Assembly (NCBI RefSeq): GCF_900086595.1
Contig: NZ_LT575472.1
Location: 2,491,685-2,555,684, forward strand
DNA from: Clostridium nigeriense
Lineage (GTDB): Bacteria; Bacillota; Clostridia; Clostridiales; Clostridiaceae
Direction of reading: 5' to 3'
DNA: 64,000 nucleotides
The notes beneath the pieces were generated by a model that saw only the letters and a list, made by a program, of their open reading frames with translations, searched no databases and was not told the DNA's origin. Shown here piece by piece: positions 35,649 to 44,667 of the stretch (its first letter is position 1; each line of letters opens with the position of its first letter). Both the position numbers and the translations under genes were made by a program.

Positions 35649-36356
35649 CTAAATCATTTTATTGATTTCTTTTTTTAATCTATTTATTATCTTTTTTTCT
35701 AATCTAGAAATATATGATTGAGATATTCCAAGCATATCTGCAACTTCCTTTTGAGTTTTTTCTCTTGCTCCATTTAACCCAAATCTTAACCTAACTATTT
35801 CCTTTTCTCTATCATTTAAATGCTTTAACGCTAAAAATAATAATTCTTTGTCTATTTCATCTTCAATTATATTATAAACTATATCATTTTCAGTTCCTAA
35901 AATATCTGATAATAAAAGTTCATTTCCATCCCAATCAATGTTTAAAGGTTCATAAAAGGAAATTTCCGCCTTTACTTTACTGTTTCTTCTTAAATACATT
36001 AGTATTTCATTTTCAATACATCTTGATGCATAAGTAGCAAGCTTAATTTTTTTTTCTGGATTAAAGGTATTTACTGCTTTAATAAGACCTATTGTACCCA
36101 CTGATATTAAATCTTCAACACCAACTCCAGTATTTTCAAACTTCCTTGCTATATACACAACTAATCTTAAGTTTCTTTCTATAAGGATGTCCCTTATGGA
36201 TTCATCACCATGGATTAACTTTTCTACCAGTTCCTCTTCTTCATCTTTTTTTAAAGGTGGTGGTAAAGCTTCGCTCCCTCCAACATAATGTAATTCGCCT
36301 TTTAAAATCTTTAGTTTTTCTAAAATCCTATTTAATAAAACCCTTATATTTATCAT
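35649..36356 (-). CDS. sigE: RNA polymerase sporulation sigma factor sigma-E (pro-protein)
   Basis: Mother-cell sigma factor made as inactive pro-sigma-E. 235 residues. The amphipathic pro-sequence [20 protein letters not shown], ending in [15 protein letters not shown], contains the SpoIIGA cleavage region near residue 27. Core: [60 protein letters not shown], and region 4 [20 protein letters not shown]. Two bases after spoIIGA, which encodes its protease. Confidence 0.97.
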   Translation of the reverse strand: MINIRVLLNRILEKLKILKGELHYVGGSEALPPPLKKDEEEELVEKLIHGDESIRDILIERNLRLVVYIARKFENTGVGVEDLISVGTIGLIKAVNTFNPEKKIKLATYASRCIENEILMYLRRNSKVKAEISFYEPLNIDWDGNELLLSDILGTENDIVYNIIEDEIDKELLFLALKHLNDREKEIVRLRFGLNGAREKTQKEVADMLGISQSYISRLEKKIINRLKKEINKMI

Positions 36357-36358
36357 AA

Positions 36359-37156
36359 CTATATTACTCCTCTTGATAATAATGCATTAAACTCATTTTC
36401 TTTACTTAATTTATTTTTACATTTACAAATTATTACCTCTACATCTTTCCACTCTTTATCTTCACCTCTTATTCTAACCTCTTTAGTTTTAAAGCCTTTT
36501 AAATTTCCTTCTTCCCCAATGGTACTGTAAGGTATTAAAAATTCATCACTACTTTTTATATTAAAGCTATTCAAAAAATCACTTTCTATTATTATGCAAG
36601 GTAAATTGCTAACTGGCTCTCTAAGAGCATTTCCGGTATCCAATAACCCCTTTATAAAAATAGATTTTTTATCATTTATTATCTCTATGTCATAAATAAA
36701 ATTATTAACTAATGCCCTATCCCTTACATAATCACTTACCCTTACTATAAATATATAAAGCATCATAACTGAAATTAATAAGTATTTAATGGAGTAATTT
36801 TCTATTTTAACCCCCTCAAAAATACTATAATAGTTTTCCATTATTGAAAATGCAAAGGTAAATCCACATAATGTAAAGGACATTATCATAAATGTTATAG
36901 AAGACTTCACTATTCTCAATATTTTAAAACTTCTAGTGCTAACAATAAGCATCAATAAAACTACAATAAGCTTAAAGGGTAAAGATGCTAAAATTTTATT
37001 ATTCATAAATAATACTAATGTATATAATGAACCTAAAATAGCAGCTATATAAATGGTCTTATAGTATTTGTATCTAAGGACTTTTAATGTAATTAATAAT
37101 AAAAATAAATTTACAATAAAATTTTCTATTAAAAGTATATCTATGTATATAACCAT
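36359..37156 (-). CDS. spoIIGA: Sigma-E processing peptidase SpoIIGA
   Basis: Membrane aspartyl protease that cleaves pro-sigma-E on a signal from SpoIIR. 265 residues. Five membrane helices fill the first 150 residues ([20 protein letters not shown] first); then a soluble protease domain with [17 protein letters not shown], the DTG catalytic aspartate motif, and [16 protein letters not shown]. Less conserved than its neighbours, as is usual for this family. Start after GGGGGAG. Confidence 0.93.
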   Translation of the reverse strand: MVIYIDILLIENFIVNLFLLLITLKVLRYKYYKTIYIAAILGSLYTLVLFMNNKILASLPFKLIVVLLMLIVSTRSFKILRIVKSSITFMIMSFTLCGFTFAFSIMENYYSIFEGVKIENYSIKYLLISVMMLYIFIVRVSDYVRDRALVNNFIYDIEIINDKKSIFIKGLLDTGNALREPVSNLPCIIIESDFLNSFNIKSSDEFLIPYSTIGEEGNLKGFKTKEVRIRGEDKEWKDVEVIICKCKNKLSKENEFNALLSRGVI

Positions 37157-37179
37157 CTTTTCTCCCCCTTTGTATTTAA

Positions 37180-37212
37180 ATTATAAACTCTTTCTTTTCA
37201 AAATTTTGTCAT
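37180..37212 (-). promoter_or_regulatory. Spo0A-type promoter of spoIIGA-sigE
   Basis: TATAAT (37180-37185) lies 21 bases from ATGACA (37207-37212) on the minus strand. This long spacer resembles the 22-base spacer of B. subtilis spoIIG, which uses sigma-A with Spo0A-P. TGACAAA and TTGAAAA near the -35 resemble 0A boxes (TGnCGAA) with one or two mismatches. Confidence 0.5.
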
Positions 37213-37324
37213 AATAACTCAATACTTTTTTTATTTTCATCTATAATTTATTACATATAATTACAGTTACTTAAGTATTTAAATAAAAACCAACAAAGTT
37301 ATACTATAATTATTAATATGTTTA

Positions 37325-37365
37325 AAAATAAAAAAAAGACCAAGAAACTTACTTTCTTGGCCTTT
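37325..37365 (-). terminator. Intrinsic terminator after ftsZ
   Basis: AAAGACCAAGAAA (37335-37347) pairs with TTTCTTGGCCTTT (37353-37365), one mismatch; T8 follows on the minus strand. Confidence 0.88.
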
Positions 37366-37379
37366 ATCTCTTTATTTCA

Positions 37380-38501
37380 TTACTTTCTTGATCTTAAAAA
37401 ACTTGGAATATTTACACTATCAGTTTCAATATCTAAAAGAGGATCTACTCTTTTTATTGGTTCTGTAGCTTCAACATTTACATTAACTTTCTCTTCCTTA
37501 ACTATCTTCTTTTCAAAAATAGGTTCACGATTTAATAATTTATTATTGTCTTCTTCAAATCCTGTTGCGATTACAGTTATTCTTATTTCATCTGTTAAAG
37601 TTTCATCAATAACTGCACCAAATATAATATTAGCATCTGGATCTGCTGCTTCTCTTACTATATCAGCAGCTTCATATACTTCTATAGCTCCTAAGTCAAC
37701 TCCACCTGTAAAGTTTATAATAACTCCTGTTGCTCCATCTATTGATGTTTCTAAAAGAGGTGATGAAATTGCTTGTTTAACAGCATCTTGTGCTTTATTA
37801 TCTCCTGTTCCATGACCAACACCCATATGTGCTAATCCTTTATTTAGCATAACAGTTTCTATATCAGCAAAGTCTGCATTTACTACCCCTGGAATTGTAA
37901 TAAGGTCAGATATAGCTTGTACACCTTGTCTTAATACATCATCAGCTAGTTTAAATGAATCTAAAAGGGTAGTTTTCTTATCTGCCATAGTTAACAATCT
38001 CTCATTTGGAATTATAACCAATGTATCTACAGCTTTCATAAGGTTTTCAATTCCCATTTCTGCATGTCTCATTCTTCTTTTACCTTCAAAAGGGAATGGT
38101 TTAGTCACAACACCAACAGTTAATATGTTCATAGCCTTAGCAATTTCAGCAACTATAGGTGCTGCACCAGTACCAGTTCCTCCACCCATACCAGCAGTTA
38201 TAAATACCATATTTGCTCCTTTTATTGCTTCTGCTATTTCTTCTCTACTTTCTTCAGCAGCCTTTTTACCAATTTCCGGATTAGCTCCAGCTCCAAGACC
38301 CTTTGTTAATTTTTCTCCAATTTGAATTTTTACATTAGCATGTGATAACATTAAAGCTTGTTTATCAGTATTAACGGCAATAAACTCAACGTTTTTAAGC
38401 CCTTCAGCAATCATTCTATTTACGGCGTTACCACCACCGCCACCACAACCAATTACCTTTATATTGGTTAATTCTTGCATATCTACTTCGAAATCTAACA
38501 A
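37380..38501 (-). CDS. ftsZ: Cell division protein FtsZ
   Basis: Tubulin-like GTPase that forms the division ring. 373 residues. [18 protein letters not shown] at the N-terminus, tubulin signature [10 protein letters not shown] (about 111-120), T7 loop [11 protein letters not shown], and the C-terminal peptide [21 protein letters not shown], which binds FtsA/SepF/ZapA. The start is TTG, seven bases after AAGGAGGA. It is not with ftsA here but alone upstream of spoIIGA. The ftsZ-spoIIGA-sigE-sigG order is shared with other spore formers. Confidence 0.97.
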   Translation of the reverse strand: MLDFEVDMQELTNIKVIGCGGGGGNAVNRMIAEGLKNVEFIAVNTDKQALMLSHANVKIQIGEKLTKGLGAGANPEIGKKAAEESREEIAEAIKGANMVFITAGMGGGTGTGAAPIVAEIAKAMNILTVGVVTKPFPFEGKRRMRHAEMGIENLMKAVDTLVIIPNERLLTMADKKTTLLDSFKLADDVLRQGVQAISDLITIPGVVNADFADIETVMLNKGLAHMGVGHGTGDNKAQDAVKQAISSPLLETSIDGATGVIINFTGGVDLGAIEVYEAADIVREAADPDANIIFGAVIDETLTDEIRITVIATGFEEDNNKLLNREPIFEKKIVKEEKVNVNVEATEPIKRVDPLLDIETDSVNIPSFLRSRK

Positions 38502-38520
38502 AATAATTCCTCCTTTAGAA

Positions 38521-38989
38521 AATATCTACTAGTAATTTTCTACTTTGTTTCTTTTCATAATTTAAATAATTTCAAATTCATTAACGCTATTTCTGATTAT
38601 ATAATAATTTTACATCATACTCTACCTTTTTAACAATACTTTAATAAAGTAAATGAGAAAGTTTCTGTAGTTAAAAGCAGATAGATGTATTTTTTTGAAT
38701 TCTCTTGTTGTTTTATATGTAAATTTATTGCAACAGTTGAAATATTATGTAATATAATATAAAATTTAATTACTTTTATAAAATTCCCCATAATTTTTTC
38801 TTTAAATTTAATAGAATTCAATTATATTTTATCATCTTGTATAAAATAACTCAACTATTTCCTATGTTTTATGAAATATTTTTTATATTTTTTTCCTATT
38901 CGTAAATTCTGAAACTAAAAAATATTTCTCTTTTCATATATTCAACATAGATATTGAATCTCCTTTATTGAATTTGTAATTTTTTAAGA
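38521..38989. other. Gene-free gap between pilT and ftsZ
   Basis: About 470 bases of very AT-rich DNA. It holds a possible ftsZ promoter on the minus strand: TTGTTA (38631-38636), 18-base spacer, TAAAAT (38607-38612), with a nearby alternative TATAAT around 38597-38602. A short minus-strand frame at 38630-38821 lacks a ribosome binding site and any recognised motif, so I treat it as non-coding. No structured RNA was recognised. Confidence 0.4.
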
Positions 38990-39014
38990 AAAAAACAGAG
39001 TTTCCTCTGTTTTA
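38990..39014 (-). terminator. Intrinsic terminator after pilT
   Basis: AACAGAG and CTCTGTT form a stem around GTTTC/GAAAC with T7 on the minus strand, just past the pilT stop. Confidence 0.88.
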
Positions 39015-40070
39015 TAGCATCATTATTCTTTTTATAGTTTCCTTATCTACAGAATATGTTAATGCTGTCTCCTCTGTTATGATACCTTTTTTATATAATT
39101 CTGCTAAAGCCATATCCATTGTTTTCATACCATATTTTCCACCAGTTTGTATAGCAGACTCTATTTGATATGTTTTTCCTTCTCTAATTAAATTTTGAAT
39201 TCCAGGAGTTGTAGTCATTATTTCTAAAGCTGCTATTCTCCCATCATTACTAGCTACTGGTACTAATTGTTGTGAAATAACTCCTTGTAATACTGCTGAT
39301 AGTTGAACTCTTATTTGTTGTTGCTGATGTGGTGGAAAAACATCAATTATTCTATCTATAGTTTTAGCAGCACCTATTGTATGTAGTGTGGAGAATACTA
39401 AATGACCTGTTTCAGCAGCTGTAATAGCAATTGAAATAGTCTCTAAATCTCTCATCTCCCCTACAAGTATAACATCTGGGTCTTCTCTTAAAATTGCTTT
39501 TAAAGCACTTTGATAGCTTTTGCTATCCTTTCCTATTTCTCTTTGATTTATTATACATTTATTGTGCTTATGCAAGTATTCTATTGGATCTTCCAGTGTT
39601 ATAATATGAGCCTCTCTGTTATTATTTATTTCATTTATCATAGCTGCCAATGTAGTACTTTTACCGCTTCCAGTAGGCCCTGTAACCAATACTAAGCCCC
39701 TTTGCTTCTGTACTATACTCTTTATAACCTTAGGATGCTTTAATTCATCCAATGTTGGAATTTTTAATGCTATGACTCTAATGGCTATTGCATCACTATT
39801 CCTTTGTTTAAATATATTTACTCTAAATCTTCCTGTACCAGAAATTGAATAGGAAGTATCTATTTCCCCAATTTTATCATACTCATTAAATTTTTCTTCT
39901 AATATTTCTTCGGCAAATTCTCTTAAGGCGTTTGGTGTTAATTTTTCTTCTCCTAATTTTATTAACTTACCATTTACTCTAATAGTCGGTGCTAAACCAA
40001 CTGTTAAATGTAAATCTGATGCTCCTCTATTTATTGTTTCTTTTAATAGTTCATTTAACACATAAATCAA
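39012..40070 (-). CDS. pilT: Type IV pilus retraction ATPase PilT
   Basis: Hexameric ATPase that depolymerises type IV pili for gliding motility. 352 residues. LLKETINRGASDLHLTVGLAPTIRVNG (PAS-like N-domain), Walker A GPTGSGKSTTLAAMI (about 130), Asp box, DPDVILVGEMRDLETI (Walker B), STLHTIGAAKTIDRIIDVFPPHQQ (His box), and AIRVI-like LKIPTL. The start is TTG with GGAGGGG upstream. The rest of the pilus machinery is not in this window; stand-alone pilT near ftsZ is common in Clostridium. Confidence 0.94.
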   Translation of the reverse strand: MIYVLNELLKETINRGASDLHLTVGLAPTIRVNGKLIKLGEEKLTPNALREFAEEILEEKFNEYDKIGEIDTSYSISGTGRFRVNIFKQRNSDAIAIRVIALKIPTLDELKHPKVIKSIVQKQRGLVLVTGPTGSGKSTTLAAMINEINNNREAHIITLEDPIEYLHKHNKCIINQREIGKDSKSYQSALKAILREDPDVILVGEMRDLETISIAITAAETGHLVFSTLHTIGAAKTIDRIIDVFPPHQQQQIRVQLSAVLQGVISQQLVPVASNDGRIAALEIMTTTPGIQNLIREGKTYQIESAIQTGGKYGMKTMDMALAELYKKGIITEETALTYSVDKETIKRIMML

Positions 40071-40174
40071 TTTTTACCCCTCCACGTTGCTCTACTATTA
40101 CATTATACTTATTCTATAAAATTTGCCAATTTCCTTCTTAAAAATGTATAATTTTTTTAAGAAATGTATATTTT

Positions 40175-40870
40175 TCATTTACTTGACAGCTCTTTCTTTA
40201 ATTTTTTTAAAGCTTTCTTTTCTATTCTAGATACATAAGACCTAGATATTCCAAGTAAAGCAGCAATTTCTCTTTGTGTTCTACATCTACCATCTATAAG
40301 CCCATACCTCATTTTTAAAATTGCACCTTCTCTTTCTGTAAGAGAAATTCCTATTTTATTATATAATTGTTTAATTTGAAGATTACTTTCTACCTTTTCT
40401 AAAACAGAATCCTTTTCACTACTCAAAACATCTATAAGGCAAATTTCATTTCCTTCTTTATCAACTCCTATTGGATCTTGCAAAAACACTTCATTCTTTT
40501 GTTTTTTATTATTTCTAAAAAGCATTAGTATTTCATTTTCTATACATCTTGAGGCATAGGTAGCTAACCTAGTTCCTTTTGAAGAGTCAAAAGAATCTAT
40601 GGCTTTGATTAATCCAACTGTTCCTATAGATATTAACTCATCTATATCTTTATTAGGAAAATTATATTTTTTAACGATATGAGCTACTAGCCTTAAATTT
40701 CTTTCTATTAATATGCTTTTTGCTTCCTTATCACCATTCTTAAGTAATTTTAAATAACGTTCCTCTTCTTCTTCATCTAGTGGTTTAGGGAATGTATTGT
40801 TGCCTGTAATATAACCAGTTAAAAATACTGAGTTACATAGCAGTTCTATAATATTAGATAAAAAAAACAC
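40175..40870 (-). CDS. sigK: RNA polymerase sporulation sigma factor sigma-K (pro-protein)
   Basis: Late mother-cell sigma factor. 231 residues. The hydrophobic leader MFFLSNIIELLCNSVFLTGY is the pro-sequence removed by SpoIVFB-type proteases. Core: [59 protein letters not shown], and region 4 AALLGISRSYVSRIEKKAL. GTG start with AGGAGG. The coding sequence is continuous; no skin-type element interrupts it. Monocistronic, between a class B PBP gene and pilT. Confidence 0.96.
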   Translation of the reverse strand: MFFLSNIIELLCNSVFLTGYITGNNTFPKPLDEEEEERYLKLLKNGDKEAKSILIERNLRLVAHIVKKYNFPNKDIDELISIGTVGLIKAIDSFDSSKGTRLATYASRCIENEILMLFRNNKKQKNEVFLQDPIGVDKEGNEICLIDVLSSEKDSVLEKVESNLQIKQLYNKIGISLTEREGAILKMRYGLIDGRCRTQREIAALLGISRSYVSRIEKKALKKLKKELSSK

Positions 40871-40879
40871 AGAACTTCC

Positions 40880-40912
40880 TCCTAGTAGTGCTTATTATAT
40901 AATATGATAAAT
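40880..40912 (-). promoter_or_regulatory. Possible sigma-E-like promoter of sigK
   Basis: Upstream of the sigK ribosome binding site the minus strand has GCAATATT and then CATATTAT about 12 bases later, near 40895-40925. Both resemble sigma-E elements (kmATATT and CATACAnT), but the spacer is 2 bases short. Coordinates are approximate. Confidence 0.25.
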
Positions 40913-41014
40913 TTTAAAAATATTGCTTTAGTTTTAAAATTTATTATTATAAAAAAACTGGAGTAGTTTCATAATTAAAAATTAGAATAAACTTTTCATA
41001 CTTTTCTATACCTT

Positions 41015-41044
41015 AAAGAAAAAAACTCCATTAGGAGTTTTTTA
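41015..41044 (-). terminator. Intrinsic terminator after the PBP gene
   Basis: AAAAACTCC (41021-41029) pairs with GGAGTTTTT (41034-41042) around ATTA, with a long T-run on the minus strand, about 75 bases past the PBP stop. Confidence 0.9.
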
Positions 41045-41114
41045 ATAAATTCATTTTTAATTACATCTGCGCTTAATACCACAAATAGTGCTCTTTAAAT
41101 ATATTACCAGTATA

Positions 41115-42731
41115 CTATTCTTTTATAAGTTCACTTACAATATCTCTAAACACAGGAGCTCCTGTATTTCCACCCCCTAGTTCTCTTCCATCAGGATGTT
41201 TTTCTCCAATATTAGGTGCTAATACTACAACTGTATACTTTTCACCATTTAATTCAAAATATCCAGCAAACCATCCATGATTTGTTCCTCCATTTCCAGT
41301 TGAAGTTCCTGTCTTTCCTCCTATGTTAGCTCCCTCTACCTTAGCTTCAAAGCCTGAACCTTCCCATATTACTTTTGACATAGTTTCTTGAGTAAGCTTA
41401 GAAGCAGTCTCACTAAATATCCTTTTTTCTTCTTCCTTAAATTCCTTTACTGTATTATCATCATCATCAATTATAGCTTCTACAATTGTAGGCTTAATAT
41501 ATACCCCATCATTTGCAACAGTATTATATAATCCAGCCATTTGAATAGGCGTAACCATTATAGTTTGGCCTATTGATATATTATTCATACTATTTTCAAA
41601 GGTTGGCTTTACTCCTGAAGCCTCATTTCTATTTTCCCCCTTTAAATTTAGTACCGGTTTAAATAATCCCATCTTACTTAAGTATTCAATCATATTGCTA
41701 TATCCTATATTTCCTCCTACTTTAGCAAAAACGTCATTACATGATACCTTTAAAGCATCTTCTACAGACAACATACCATGGGCATATGATTTACCATTTT
41801 TACTGCATATTTCTCCAGTACATAAAAATTTATCAGTAGGGCTTACTAGACCTTCATCTAAAGCTATAGCTTCTGTAATAACCTTAAAAATAGATCCTGG
41901 TTCATATCCAAGTTGACCAATACCTAAGTTTATGTTAGCTTGTGATTCATCTTTTTGAACCATAGCTCTTATTTTTCCAGTTTTTGCTTCTGATACAATT
42001 ACTCCTATATTTTTTAAAAATGAATAATCTTTTTTATTTAAAATTTCTCTTATTTTATCTTCCCATTCAGAATTAATAGTTAATTTAATATTATTATTAT
42101 TAGATTTAGTTAATTCTCCATCCCCATAAACAGATTTTTCATTTAAATAAAACTTTGCTGCTGGATAGGCATTTTCCTTTATATAAGAATTTAAATTATA
42201 CTCTAAAGAATCTTCTACTATATTATCTTCTTTAATATCTGTTAAGAAATTATTAGTGCTCCAAGCTTCTTTTTTATCTATTTCGTCATAAATATAAGTA
42301 TATATACCTTTAACATTCTTTAATTTATTTATTTTATTATAGGTTTCTTCACTAACTGTGTAGTAAATTTTCCCTTCATCTTGCATGACTTCTGAATAAT
42401 TAAAATTTGGACTTTCAGACTTCATAATGAAATTTAAAGCCATTAAGTCCTCTAATGTTTCTTCATAATTATTAAGCATAAATGGTTTTGTATCTAATAC
42501 AACAATATACTTTTTATTATAGCTCATTAAATCTTTACCATTAGTATCAAAAACTCTATAATTCATCTGGGATAAGTTTTCAGCTTGATAATTTTCTATT
42601 TCTCCTTCAACTATTAAAGATGGATGAACTTGAAGAAAATATAATCTTACTATTAAAGCAATAACAATAATTCCATAAAAACTACTCATAACCATAATTC
42701 TATTAATGCTAATTTTCTTTTTTTTAATCAA
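41115..42731 (-). CDS. Class B penicillin-binding protein, FtsI/PbpI (YrrR) type
   Basis: Peptidoglycan transpeptidase, membrane-anchored. 538 residues: basic N-terminus KKKKISINR, one membrane helix (about 13-33), a dimerisation/pedestal domain, then a transpeptidase domain with the three active-site motifs: EPGSIFKV (SxxK, Ser280), VSCND (SxN, about 334) and GGKTGTSTG (KTG, about 472). The start is TTG after GGGAGGTG. Position after udk matches Bacillus yrrR/pbpI, a sporulation-linked PBP, and sigK follows, so a role in spore wall synthesis is plausible. It could instead act in vegetative division. Confidence 0.9.
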   Translation of the reverse strand: MIKKKKISINRIMVMSSFYGIIVIALIVRLYFLQVHPSLIVEGEIENYQAENLSQMNYRVFDTNGKDLMSYNKKYIVVLDTKPFMLNNYEETLEDLMALNFIMKSESPNFNYSEVMQDEGKIYYTVSEETYNKINKLKNVKGIYTYIYDEIDKKEAWSTNNFLTDIKEDNIVEDSLEYNLNSYIKENAYPAAKFYLNEKSVYGDGELTKSNNNNIKLTINSEWEDKIREILNKKDYSFLKNIGVIVSEAKTGKIRAMVQKDESQANINLGIGQLGYEPGSIFKVITEAIALDEGLVSPTDKFLCTGEICSKNGKSYAHGMLSVEDALKVSCNDVFAKVGGNIGYSNMIEYLSKMGLFKPVLNLKGENRNEASGVKPTFENSMNNISIGQTIMVTPIQMAGLYNTVANDGVYIKPTIVEAIIDDDDNTVKEFKEEEKRIFSETASKLTQETMSKVIWEGSGFEAKVEGANIGGKTGTSTGNGGTNHGWFAGYFELNGEKYTVVVLAPNIGEKHPDGRELGGGNTGAPVFRDIVSELIKE

Positions 42732-42777
42732 AAAAACACCTCCCTGGCCTAAATTCTAGCCTAGAGAAGTGTTTTTT
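42731..42777 (-). terminator. Terminator of udk that also contains the PBP ribosome binding site
   Basis: CACCTCCCT (42737-42745) pairs with AGAGAAGTG (42763-42771), with an inner GGC/GCC helix and flanking A6/T6. On the minus strand the 3' arm of the stem contains GGGAGGTG, the ribosome binding site of the next gene, and the T-run leads straight into its TTG start. Confidence 0.82.
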
Positions 42778-42788
42778 ATACAATTTTT

Positions 42789-43406
42789 TTATTTTAAAAT
42801 ATCTTTAATTTTAGTTACAAGTATATCTATTGCAACTTTATTCTGTCCGCCCTCTGGAACTATAATATCTGCATATCTTTTAGTTGGTTCAGTAAACTGT
42901 AAATGCATAGGTCTTACTACTTCTAAATATTGAGCTACTACTGAATCTACAGTTCTACCTCTTTCATTTATATCTCTAACTAACCTTCTTAATATTCTTA
43001 TATCAGCATCTGTATCTACATAAACTTTAATATCTAATAGATTTCTAAGTCTTTCATCTTCAAGAACTAAGATACCTTCAACTATTATTATATTCTTAGG
43101 TTCTATTCTTACCGTTTCTTTCGCCCTATTATGACATGAAAAATCATAAATTGGCTTTTCAATTGCTTTTCCATTCATCAAATCTTCTAAATGCTTAATT
43201 AATAGATCATTATCAAAGGCCTTTGGATGATCATAATTAGTTTTTACTCTTTCCTCCATAGACAAATGACTTTGGTCTTTATAGTACATATCTTGCTGTA
43301 TCATGGCAATGCATTCATTAGAAAAGCTTGAATATATAGCATCTGCAATACTACTTTTACCTGATCCAGTTCCACCAGTTATTCCAATTAGTATTGGCTT
43401 TTTCAT
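42789..43406 (-). CDS. udk: Uridine kinase
   Basis: Phosphorylates uridine and cytidine (salvage). 205 residues. P-loop [14 protein letters not shown] (about 8-21), [39 protein letters not shown] and [22 protein letters not shown]. Part of the mltG-trmR-trhP-udk block conserved with B. subtilis; follows the U32 gene by 21 bases. Confidence 0.97.
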   Translation of the reverse strand: MKKPILIGITGGTGSGKSSIADAIYSSFSNECIAMIQQDMYYKDQSHLSMEERVKTNYDHPKAFDNDLLIKHLEDLMNGKAIEKPIYDFSCHNRAKETVRIEPKNIIIVEGILVLEDERLRNLLDIKVYVDTDADIRILRRLVRDINERGRTVDSVVAQYLEVVRPMHLQFTEPTKRYADIIVPEGGQNKVAIDILVTKIKDILK

Positions 43407-43427
43407 TATAGTTCCTCCTTCTTATGT

Positions 43428-44663
43428 TTAAAGCTCTAAAACTTTCTTTCCTTTTATTAGCATATCATTTTCTTTTAATGGAGTATCCACTTTAACTTTG
43501 AATATCATATGTGCCCTATTAGCCACATCTGTTTTTTGTTTCTTCTCCACATCAAACATTTCATTAAGCTTAACATTAAAGTATGGCGTATGCGCTCTTA
43601 AAACTTCTACTTCATCACCTTGGAAAACTCTATTTTTTTGAAGAATAGTCGCTTCCTTAGTTTCTTCATCGTAGCTTTGAACTATACCAACAATATCATA
43701 ATCCCTTACATATGAAGATACATCATATGTTTGTTCTCCCATTTTTCCAAAGAAGAAACCTGTATGATATTGTCTATGGCTTATTTTTAATACTGTATCT
43801 AACCATTCTTGTTTAAATTCATATCCTTCTGGATTATCACAGTACGCATCAACGGCTTCTCTATAAGCTTTTACTGTTGAAGCAACATAAAATTCATTTT
43901 TCATTCTTCCTTCTATTTTTAAAGAATGAACTCCACTTTTTACAATTTCAGGAATATGCTCTATCATGCATAAATCCTTCGAATTCATTATATACGTTCC
44001 ATTATCATCCTCTATTATAGGATAATACTCACCTGGTCTTGTTTCCTCAACTATATAATACTTATATCTACAAGCATTTGAACAAATTCCTTTATTTGCA
44101 TCTCTACCTAGCATATAATTTGATATTAAGCATCTTCCAGAATATGCTACACACATAGAACCATGTACAAATACTTCAAGTTCACATCCTTCAGGTGTAT
44201 TTTCATTAATTTCTGTTATTTCTTTTAATGTAAGTTCTCTTGCTAAAACTATTCTTTTTACACCTTGCTCATACCAAAACTTAGTTGCTCTCCAATTTGT
44301 TATATTAGCTTGGGTACTTAAATGTATTTCTAATTCTGGAGCTGCTTCTTTAGCTGCAGCTACTATTGATGGATCTGCAACTATAATTGCATCTACTCCT
44401 AAATCATATAATCCTTTTATATAATCTTCCACACCTTTTAAATCGTGATTTCTTGGGAAAACATTCATAGTTACATATAGTTTTTTTCCTCTATCATGAC
44501 AGTATTTTATACCTTCAGCCATTTCTTCATTTGTAAAATTATCAGAAAAAGCTCTTAAGTTTAATCTGCCTCCGCCTATATATATAGCATCTGCTCCAAA
44601 ATCTATTGCTATCTTTAATCTTTCTAGACTTCCTGCCGGTGCTAAAATCTCTGGTTTTTTCAT
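43428..44663 (-). CDS. U32 family peptidase-like protein, tRNA 5-hydroxyuridine synthesis (TrhP type)
   Basis: 411 residues. KPEILAPAGSLERLKIAIDFGADAIYIGG, ELTLKEITEIN, ELEVFVHGSMCVAYSGRCLISNY and GICSNACRYKYYI carry the conserved Cys set that can hold a 4Fe-4S cluster. Bacillus yrrN/yrrO (trhP1/P2) use prephenate to hydroxylate tRNA U34, and the adjacent methyltransferase then acts on ho5U. Only one U32 gene is present here, in place of two. The peptidase label is historical and no protease activity is implied. Confidence 0.9.
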   Translation of the reverse strand: MKKPEILAPAGSLERLKIAIDFGADAIYIGGGRLNLRAFSDNFTNEEMAEGIKYCHDRGKKLYVTMNVFPRNHDLKGVEDYIKGLYDLGVDAIIVADPSIVAAAKEAAPELEIHLSTQANITNWRATKFWYEQGVKRIVLARELTLKEITEINENTPEGCELEVFVHGSMCVAYSGRCLISNYMLGRDANKGICSNACRYKYYIVEETRPGEYYPIIEDDNGTYIMNSKDLCMIEHIPEIVKSGVHSLKIEGRMKNEFYVASTVKAYREAVDAYCDNPEGYEFKQEWLDTVLKISHRQYHTGFFFGKMGEQTYDVSSYVRDYDIVGIVQSYDEETKEATILQKNRVFQGDEVEVLRAHTPYFNVKLNEMFDVEKKQKTDVANRAHMIFKVKVDTPLKENDMLIKGKKVLEL

Positions 44664-44667
44664 ATAC

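Noticed and set aside
37318-37815. A 165-codon plus-strand frame opposite the end of ftsZ
   Set aside because: Antisense to the conserved ftsZ sequence and to its terminator; no ribosome binding site.
38630-38821. A 63-codon minus-strand frame in the pilT-ftsZ gap
   Set aside because: No ribosome binding site, AT-rich composition and no motif; it overlaps the possible ftsZ promoter.
40175-40870. Possible skin-type insertion in sigK
   Set aside because: The coding sequence is continuous from the pro-sequence to region 4.
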